Assembly (NCBI RefSeq): GCF_014851865.1
Contig: NZ_JACVAM010000003.1
Span: forward strand, 1-64,000
Direction: 5' to 3'
From: Pseudomonas sp. PDM16
GTDB taxonomy: Bacteria; Pseudomonadota; Gammaproteobacteria; Pseudomonadales; Pseudomonadaceae
Length of the DNA: 64,000 bases
Of the stretch, positions 58,529-64,000 are shown in pieces. A program made the translations under genes and the position numbers. Under the pieces are notes generated by a model, which was not told the DNA's origin, did no database searches, and saw only the letters and a list, made by a program, of their open reading frames with translations. Each line of letters opens with the position of its first letter. Position 1 is the stretch's first letter.

Positions 58529-59419
58529 TCAGTTGGCGAAAGCCGGGTGAGCACGCAGCCGCGGTACGGCAAAGTCGAGAAAGCTGCGCACGCGCCCTGC
58601 AGCACGTCGTCCCTCTCGGTAAAGCAACTGCACCGGCAACGGCGCGGGTGCGAAATCCTCCAGCACGACCTCGAGCCGGTCGCTGCGCAGCTCCTCGTAG
58701 GCCTCGTAAGCCAGGCAACGGGTCAGCCCCAGTCCGGCGGAGGCAGCGCGGATGGCCGCCTGTGTCGTGCTGCAGATCAGGCGTGGCGCAACCCGCAACG
58801 TGCCATTGGCGAAGAGCCAGTCGCCGGTATGACCGGTCGACGAAACGACGATGGTGCGCTCAGCATGCAATGCCGCAGGGCTGCCGGGCCGTCCCCAACG
58901 CTGCAGGTAAGCCGGCGCCGCACAAACCACCTGCTGCACCTGCCCCACCGGCACGGCGAAGCCGGAAGAGTCCGGCAGATGACCGACCACCAGGGCCACG
59001 TCGATACCCTCCTCCAGCAGCCTTGGCACACTCTCGCGGGCCTGGGTGACCAGATGTACCTCAGGGAAGGCTGCCAGGTAGTCGAGCGCGATGGGGACCA
59101 GCACCTGGTGCTCCATCAACAACGGCAGGGCCAGGTTCAGTTGCCCGGCGGAAGAGGAATGCAGGCCTGCCACGGATCGCTCCGCCGTCTCCAGCCCCGC
59201 CAGGATGCGCTGGCAGCTCTCGGCAAAACGCTCACCCGCGGGGGTCAAGCTCACGCCACGCGGCCCACGCGATAACAGTGCGTTGTCCAGCCGCGCCTCC
59301 AATGACGCGACGGTACGCATCACCGTGGCTTGTGACAGTGTCAGATCTCGCGCCGCCGCAGCCAGGCTGCCGGCCTGCGCCACCGCCTGGAACACCTGCA
59401 TCTCGCGATGGCGGCTCAT
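58529..59419 (-). CDS. LysR-family regulator 1
   Basis: The 296-residue product has the LysR winged helix (REMQVFQAVAQAGSLAAAARDLTLSQATVMRTVASLEARL) and an inducer-binding domain. Its ATG overlaps the stop of the next LysR gene (ATGA), so the two are translationally coupled. It resembles its neighbour strongly in the recognition and binding domains, suggesting an old tandem duplication. It is nearest the GST gene, its likely target. Confidence 0.9.
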   Translation of the reverse strand: MSRHREMQVFQAVAQAGSLAAAARDLTLSQATVMRTVASLEARLDNALLSRGPRGVSLTPAGERFAESCQRILAGLETAERSVAGLHSSSAGQLNLALPLLMEHQVLVPIALDYLAAFPEVHLVTQARESVPRLLEEGIDVALVVGHLPDSSGFAVPVGQVQQVVCAAPAYLQRWGRPGSPAALHAERTIVVSSTGHTGDWLFANGTLRVAPRLICSTTQAAIRAASAGLGLTRCLAYEAYEELRSDRLEVVLEDFAPAPLPVQLLYREGRRAAGRVRSFLDFAVPRLRAHPAFAN

Positions 59420-60339
59420 GCCCTTGTCTGCGCCCCCGCCGCTCGCAATGCCGGATCGGCCTGAAAGCGCGCGGCGCAGTGATCGACGAAGGTCCGCACT
59501 TTGGCGGAGACCCTCCGCCCACCCTGGTGGACGATGTGCACCGGTATCGCCTCCGTGGCGTAAGCATCGAGCACTGTCTCCAGTTCCCCACGCGCCACTG
59601 CCTCGGCAACCTGATACGACAGCACCCGGGTGAAGCCCCAGCCCAGGCGTGCCGCGTTGATCGCCGCCTGGTTGGAGCTGACCAGCAAGCGTGGGGACGG
59701 CGTGAACGCGAAGGTGCCCTCCGCCCCGGCGAATTGCCACTGGGTGAGCAGCGTGCTGGCGGAGGACATCACCACCGGCATCTCACGCAGCTCTTCAGGA
59801 TGAGTGGGGCGCCCAACACGGTCGAGGAACGCGGGAGACGCACACACCACCGGGCGAATCTGCCCGACCTGTAGCGCCGGGTGATCCCCCTCGGGCAGGC
59901 GGCCGATACGCACGGCCACGTCCACGCCCTCCTCGACCATGTTCACCAGACGGTCGACCAGCAGTGCGTTGATCTCCACGTCAGGTTGCGCATCAAGGTA
60001 CTCGGCAATCAGCGGCACCAGGAACAGCTCACCGAACATGACTGGCGCCGTCACCGTCAGCCGGCCACGTGGGCGCACGCCGCCACCCGCGGCGAGCTCC
60101 TCCGCTTCCTCCAGCTCCAGCAGGATACGCCGGCAGTCCTCCACGTAACGGCGTCCGGCCTCGGTGAGGCGCAGGCTGCGCGTGTTGCGCGCCAGCAACA
60201 GGGTACCGAGGCGTGCCTCCAGGGCGGCGATGGCCCGCGTCACGCTGGGCGGCGACATGCCCAGCAGCCTGGCGCCACCGGCGAAACTCTCCGCTTCGGT
60301 CACCGCCAGCAGCACCTTCATTTCCTGAAACCTGTCCAC
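59416..60339 (-). CDS. LysR-family regulator 2
   Basis: The product is about 307 residues and has a LysR helix-turn-helix (MKVLLAVTEAESFAGGARLLGMSPPSVTRAIAALEARL) and an inducer domain. The start is uncertain: GTG at 60339 with AGGTGG upstream is preferred, GTG at 60348 and ATG at 60312 are alternatives. It lies between two other LysR genes on the same strand. Confidence 0.87.
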   Translation of the reverse strand: MDRFQEMKVLLAVTEAESFAGGARLLGMSPPSVTRAIAALEARLGTLLLARNTRSLRLTEAGRRYVEDCRRILLELEEAEELAAGGGVRPRGRLTVTAPVMFGELFLVPLIAEYLDAQPDVEINALLVDRLVNMVEEGVDVAVRIGRLPEGDHPALQVGQIRPVVCASPAFLDRVGRPTHPEELREMPVVMSSASTLLTQWQFAGAEGTFAFTPSPRLLVSSNQAAINAARLGWGFTRVLSYQVAEAVARGELETVLDAYATEAIPVHIVHQGGRRVSAKVRTFVDHCAARFQADPALRAAGAQTRA

Positions 60340-60405
60340 CCGTACCACCTAGTGTTGAGCCCTTCAGTGGCCAGCAGATTAGCCTGTGGCGCAGGGCAAA
60401 GACGA

Positions 60406-61320
60406 TCACTGTTCGAAGGGAAAGAACTCCGGCGCGGAGAAGCTCGCCAGCAGATGATCGAACACCACCCGCACGCGTCTGGGCACCGGGCCGGACTGGG
60501 TGCGATAGACGATCAGCTCGAACGGCGATGGCGCCTGTTCCACCAGCACCTCGACCAGTTGCCCGCTGGCCAGATAAGGCGCGGCCAGGTAATGCGGAAC
60601 CTGTGCAAAGACCATCCCGGCCAGCGTCATCTCCAGCTCGGTCTCGGCGTCATCGCAGGTCAGGGTGGATGTGGCCGGAATGAAGTTCGTCTCGCCCCGG
60701 AACATCCACGGCCACGGCCGACCACTGTTGCGGTCGATAAGTGTGGACAGCGGTAGGCGCTTCAACTCATCAAGATCAGTCGGCACCCCGACAGCCTCGA
60801 CAAGGGACGGAGCCACCACGACCCGCACCGGCACGCCACCGGCCGTTCTGGCGATGTAGCGCCTGTCTCGCACGGCCCCAATCCGGATACCGATATCGAT
60901 ACGCGAAGCCACCGCGTCCGTCAGTTCGTCATCCAGGCAGAGCTCGATGCTCAGCCCCGGATGCAGCCTCATCAGCGTGGCCACATAACCCGCCAGATAG
61001 CGTCTGCCGATGGCCCGCGGCGCCGTGACGCCTACCCGCCCGGCCACGGTGTCGGCGCGCTGCCGCCCGTTCGCGATGAACAGTTGATCGAAGCTCTCCA
61101 GCGCATCGCGCGCCTGGCGTGCCACCTCGGCACCGAAGGCCGTGATGTGGGTCTGCCGGGTGCTGCGATGGAACAACGGCTCGCCGAGCACACGCTCGAA
61201 CTCCTGGATCGCGCGGGTCACCTTTTGCGGGGACGTACCGAGCTGGTGCGCAGCCTCGCGAAAGGTCGCCGCATCCGCTGCAGCCAGGAAGATCCGGGTC
61301 ATTTCCATGCGATTGAGCAT
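60406..61320 (-). CDS. LysR-family regulator 3
   Basis: The 304-residue product has a LysR N-terminus (RIFLAAADAATFREAAHQLGTSPQKVTRAIQEFERVL) with GTSPQKVTR in the recognition helix and a less similar inducer domain. It is divergent from the SDR gene at 61434, with about 110 bases between them, so the SDR is a direct candidate target. Confidence 0.9.
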   Translation of the reverse strand: MLNRMEMTRIFLAAADAATFREAAHQLGTSPQKVTRAIQEFERVLGEPLFHRSTRQTHITAFGAEVARQARDALESFDQLFIANGRQRADTVAGRVGVTAPRAIGRRYLAGYVATLMRLHPGLSIELCLDDELTDAVASRIDIGIRIGAVRDRRYIARTAGGVPVRVVVAPSLVEAVGVPTDLDELKRLPLSTLIDRNSGRPWPWMFRGETNFIPATSTLTCDDAETELEMTLAGMVFAQVPHYLAAPYLASGQLVEVLVEQAPSPFELIVYRTQSGPVPRRVRVVFDHLLASFSAPEFFPFEQ

Positions 61321-61433
61321 GTCTTGGTTCCACTATTTGGAATTCTTAAATCCTAACTCTTCAATTTTCTGAGACGAAGAGCAAGCACACACTGCGCATC
61401 ACCCCCCACCACGCAACCCGAGAGGTTCGAGAG

Positions 61434-62177
61434 ATGAGCAACGGAATCGAAGGCAAAGTCGTCGTTATCACAGGTGCCAGCAGTGGCCTTGGCGAGGCCA
61501 CCGCCCGCCACCTGGCCAGCCTCGGCGCCGCGGTCGTGCTCGGCGCACGTCGCCTGGAACGCATGAACGCCATCGTGCAGGACATTCGCAATAGTGGCGG
61601 ACAGGCCAGTGCCCTCGCCGTCGATGTCACCCGTCGCAACGATCTGGAAGCATTGATCGCGCATGCCGTCGAAGCCTTCGGGCGAGTCGACGTCATGATC
61701 AACAACGCCGGCCTGATGGCCATCTCTCCCATCTCCGAACGCCGCATCGACGAGTGGGACAACATGATCGACATCAACATCAAGGGCGTGCTCTATGGCA
61801 TCGCCGCCGCCCTGCCGTTGTTCGAGCAGCAGGGCTTCGGCCATTTCATCAACGTCTCGTCGGTTGCCGGCATCAAGGTCTTCAGCCCGGGTGGCTCGGT
61901 GTACAGCGGCACCAAGTACGCGGTACGGGCGATCTCCGACGGCCTGCGCCATGAAGTGGGCGGCAAGATCCGCACCACCACCATCGAACCGGGTGCGGTC
62001 GACTCCGAACTCAAGTTCGGCAGCGGCCACAAGGCCAGCGCGGAGGTCGTTCTCGACTTCTACAAGCAGGCCATTCCTGCTGCCTCGGTCGCCAAGGCCA
62101 TCGCCTACGCCATCGAGCAACCTGCGGACGTGGACATCAACGAAATCGTGCTGCGCCCGACCGCGCAGGACTTCTAG
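61434..62177 (+). CDS. Short-chain dehydrogenase/reductase (SDR)
   Basis: The 247-residue product is a classical SDR: VVITGASSGLGEATARHLA binds the cofactor, NNAGLM follows, and the catalytic triad is Ser in FINVSSVAG with YxxxK in YSGTKYAV. VVLGARRLERM has an Arg after the second strand, which favours NADP. It is divergent from LysR 3. The substrate is unknown. Confidence 0.93.
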   Translation: MSNGIEGKVVVITGASSGLGEATARHLASLGAAVVLGARRLERMNAIVQDIRNSGGQASALAVDVTRRNDLEALIAHAVEAFGRVDVMINNAGLMAISPISERRIDEWDNMIDINIKGVLYGIAAALPLFEQQGFGHFINVSSVAGIKVFSPGGSVYSGTKYAVRAISDGLRHEVGGKIRTTTIEPGAVDSELKFGSGHKASAEVVLDFYKQAIPAASVAKAIAYAIEQPADVDINEIVLRPTAQDF

Positions 62178-62191
62178 CCACGGAGCCGCCC

Positions 62192-62218
62192 CCCGTGAGC
62201 GCGCAATACGCTCACGGG
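62192..62218. terminator. Hairpin between convergent SDR and HMG-CoA reductase genes
   Basis: CCCGTGAGCG and CGCTCACGGG are perfect 10-bp arms with a seven-base loop. The T run is short (TTCCTCT), so termination may be modest, but the site is where a shared terminator is expected. Confidence 0.6.
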
Positions 62219-62255
62219 TTCCTCTATGCTAGCCATCAATCTGATGGCCGGCACC

Positions 62256-63428
62256 TCAGCGATTGCGCCCCAGAGCCTCGTGGCTGCTGACCCAGTCCCC
62301 AGCAAGTATTGCCGATGTCAGGGACACGTCACCTGCCAGCACCACCGCCGCGATGATCTCCGCCAGCTTGTCCGCCTTTCCTGCGCCATAGCACCCCAGC
62401 AGCTCCAGGCACTCGCGCTGGGTCGGCAGACTCGTGCCACCTCCATGGGTTGCGCAGATCACTGCGGGCAAGGTCACCGACCAGTAGTAGTCCCCGTTAT
62501 CCAGCAGCTGCCCATAGGTGATGCCGCCGTGAGATTCAGCCACGTTCGCCGCGTCCTGCCCGGTGGAGATATACACCGCGGCCAAGCCGTTTGCCGAATG
62601 CGCACCACTGTATGCCGAGCCGGCCTGAAACGCGCCTACCGCGGCTATCTGCCGGTAGCGGTAGAGGTTGACGGGGTCCACACGAAGCAGATCGTGAGCG
62701 ATGTCACGCCTGAGAGTGAATTCGGCGATTACCCGCTTGCCGCGGGTCTGGATCATGTTCATCGCCGAATGCTTCTTGTCGGTATCGATGGCCCCGGAAA
62801 GGATGTAACGCGGCTGTAATGGATGATTCGCTTTGATCCACTCACACGCAGCATACGTCGCCTTGCTGGTCATGTTCTGCCCGGCGGCATCACCCGTGGT
62901 GTAGCAGAAGCGCGTGTAAAGCATGTTGGCCACCGGATACTGCTCGATCTCGAACAGCTTGCCGCTACGGGTAGTGGTTTCGCTCACCGCCTTGATCGTC
63001 TCGAACTCGCGGACCAGCCAGGCGCCGAACTCCCGAGCCTGCAATGCATCATCAAACATGAAGACCGGTGCACGCTGCATGGAATGCTTGACCACGGTGG
63101 TCTTCACTCCACCCGACGCGCTGATGGCACGCATGCCTCGGCTGTAACTGGCCAATAGAGTGCCTTCGGTGGTGGCCATCGGCACATAGAAGTCGCCACG
63201 CGCATGTTCGCCCTCTATCCGCAGAGGGCCGGCCAGTCCCAGTGGCATCTGCACGGCGCCTATGAAGTTCTCGATATTGCCGCGCGTAACCTCTGGATCG
63301 ATGGCGTATTTGCCAACCGCATCCAGCAGGGCACCGGTTTGTGCCTCGACAAAGTCGCGGCGCACTCTGGCCTGCTCGTGGGAGTAATCGTTGTCGGAAT
63401 GACGGGGAATGGGGGCGCCTCGGGACAT
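62256..63428 (-). CDS. Hydroxymethylglutaryl-CoA reductase
   Basis: The 390-residue product is a full HMG-CoA reductase: NIENFIGAVQMPLGLAGPLRI, MATTEGTLLASYSRGMRAI, NVAESHGGITYG and CATHGGGTSL are present, with the catalytic Glu, Lys and Asp regions. The class (biosynthetic or mevalonate-degrading) cannot be fixed by eye. No other mevalonate gene is adjacent. The start at 63428 has AGGAG 6 bases upstream; an ATG two codons earlier overlaps that site. A 12-bp palindrome is 42 bases upstream. Confidence 0.92.
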   Translation of the reverse strand: MSRGAPIPRHSDNDYSHEQARVRRDFVEAQTGALLDAVGKYAIDPEVTRGNIENFIGAVQMPLGLAGPLRIEGEHARGDFYVPMATTEGTLLASYSRGMRAISASGGVKTTVVKHSMQRAPVFMFDDALQAREFGAWLVREFETIKAVSETTTRSGKLFEIEQYPVANMLYTRFCYTTGDAAGQNMTSKATYAACEWIKANHPLQPRYILSGAIDTDKKHSAMNMIQTRGKRVIAEFTLRRDIAHDLLRVDPVNLYRYRQIAAVGAFQAGSAYSGAHSANGLAAVYISTGQDAANVAESHGGITYGQLLDNGDYYWSVTLPAVICATHGGGTSLPTQRECLELLGCYGAGKADKLAEIIAAVVLAGDVSLTSAILAGDWVSSHEALGRNR

Positions 63429-63469
63429 GGACATCTCCTGTGCATCGGCGAATTAGCCGAGGTAAAAGG

Positions 63470-63481
63470 TCGTGATCACGA
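63470..63481. promoter_or_regulatory. Palindrome TCGTGATCACGA before HMG-CoA reductase
   Basis: A perfect 12-bp palindrome 42 bases upstream of the reductase ATG is a candidate repressor site. Confidence 0.45.
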
Positions 63482-63724
63482 GTGTGCCCGTAGGCAAGCG
63501 TGCCGGCATGTCCGACTGCGCCAATCAGATGTCCCAGCACGTCGATGTCAAGGACGTCAGCCGTTACGACCGGCCAGCAACTGTCCCCCTACCGGTAGCA
63601 ACGAGAGCTGCTGGCCGCCTAGGGCAAAGCTACATATCGGTCGGTCTCCCATGCCGAGCCCCTCTGAACACGAGTTCCAGCCACCAACGCAGCCGCTTCC
63701 TGCCTGGTAGCCAGGCTTGCCATT

Positions 63725-63742
63725 TACATTAGCGCTAATGTA
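63725..63742. promoter_or_regulatory. Palindrome TACATTAGCGCTAATGTA before the MarR gene
   Basis: A perfect 18-bp palindrome lies 31 bases before the MarR ATG, the right size and place for an autorepression site of a MarR-type dimer. Confidence 0.7.
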
Positions 63743-63772
63743 GTTTGGAACCGAGAGTTGGAGATGCCTGCC

Positions 63773-64000
63773 ATGAGTAGAAAAATTGAGCCCGGACTGG
63801 GCGAGCTACTGCGTTACGTGTCGGAGCTGGTGGAGTCGGGAGCCGAGGAACACTATCAGCAGATGGGACTGAAGTACCGAGCGCGGTACACCCCGGTGCT
63901 GCGTGCGATTCGGTCTGGCGCCCAGACGGTTACCGAGATCACCTCGCGAACCCACCTGACCCAGGGAGCCATCAGCCAGACCATCAGCCAAATGGAGACT
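63773..64000 (+). CDS. MarR-family regulator (partial, cut by window end)
   Basis: The first 76 residues are visible: MSRKIEPGLGELLRYVSELV, then RARYTPVLRAIRSGAQTVTE and LTQGAISQTISQMET, a MarR-type recognition helix. GGAG lies 9 bases before the ATG. A perfect palindrome 31 bases upstream suggests self-regulation. It faces away from the HMG-CoA reductase gene, which it may also control. Confidence 0.8.
   Translation, partial: MSRKIEPGLGELLRYVSELVESGAEEHYQQMGLKYRARYTPVLRAIRSGAQTVTEITSRTHLTQGAISQTISQMET

Larger units (their letters stand above)
63429..63772. other. Intergenic control region between HMG-CoA reductase and MarR genes
   Basis: No gene is supported here. The region contains the palindromes at 63470 and 63725. 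The middle part shows nothing I recognise. Confidence 0.55.

Overview
This 64 kb window is a high-GC, densely coded chromosomal segment of a gammaproteobacterium, most likely a pseudomonad of the Pseudomonas mendocina/oleovorans kind. The evidence is the gene set: an OprD-family porin, a DUF1302/DUF1329 pair, a FecI-FecR-FecA iron cell-surface signalling unit, many LysR/MarR/AraC regulators, an Rsm-type GGA-rich small RNA candidate, and the base composition and codon use. I found no tRNA, rRNA, insertion sequence, prophage or CRISPR array.

Layout. 1-2757: the tail of an acyl-CoA dehydrogenase, a thiolase and an OprD-family porin (fatty or aromatic acid catabolism). 2860-7203: TPMT, then a translationally overlapping PhnD-like binding protein and GGDEF-EAL gene, then an orphan nuoA. 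7564-11319: fecI-fecR-fecA on the minus strand with a Fur-box-like site. 11564-15444: GST, MarR, an operon of SnoaL-like protein, PaaI-type thioesterase and Zn-alcohol dehydrogenase, and three very small genes. 15543-20008: a probable sulfur-acquisition operon (rhodanese, YeeE/YedE transporter, TonB receptor) with a structured element before the receptor.

20991-34284 is the most distinctive region. It holds a minus-strand operon (CitMHS carrier, D-2-hydroxyacid dehydrogenase, AtuA/DUF1446, DUF4387, LeuC-like and LeuD-like hydro-lyase subunits, MmgE/PrpD), a MipA-type outer-membrane protein, an HTH-citrate synthase fusion, and a DUF1302/DUF1329 pair. Three copies of an 11-12 bp element, GTACAGATTTAC, lie in the control regions of these transcripts. 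The citrate-synthase-like protein has an N-terminal DNA-binding helix-turn-helix and appears to lack the second catalytic histidine. I infer a catabolic system for a citrate-like or alkyl-citrate-like tricarboxylate, whose regulator may be a citrate-synthase-fold pseudoenzyme.

34627-39288: DUF3302, HlyD-type fusion protein, PPK2 polyphosphate kinase, and a DUF3300/DUF2950 pair. 39327-46320: an MBL hydrolase divergent from a DJ-1/AraC regulator, a DUF2834-like membrane gene divergent from an XRE/MmyB regulator, an AraC regulator divergent from an Fsr-type exporter, a frameshifted GNAT gene, and an acetoacetate decarboxylase-like exported protein behind a MerR-type promoter. 46713-54037: small exported or metal-binding proteins, rlmE away from ftsH, an FAD-dependent protein with a TrmH-type methyltransferase, MAPEG and MaoC genes flanking a second copy of the XRE-type palindrome, and a ParD-like/methionine aminopeptidase pair under an autoregulation-type operator. 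54122-55291: HxlR divergent from a carboxymuconolactone-decarboxylase-like gene with twin operators, then an Rsm-like sRNA candidate. 55378-61320: a flavin/ferredoxin fusion oxidoreductase, a GST and three LysR genes in one direction. 61434-64000: an SDR, an HMG-CoA reductase, and a partial MarR gene behind a perfect palindrome.
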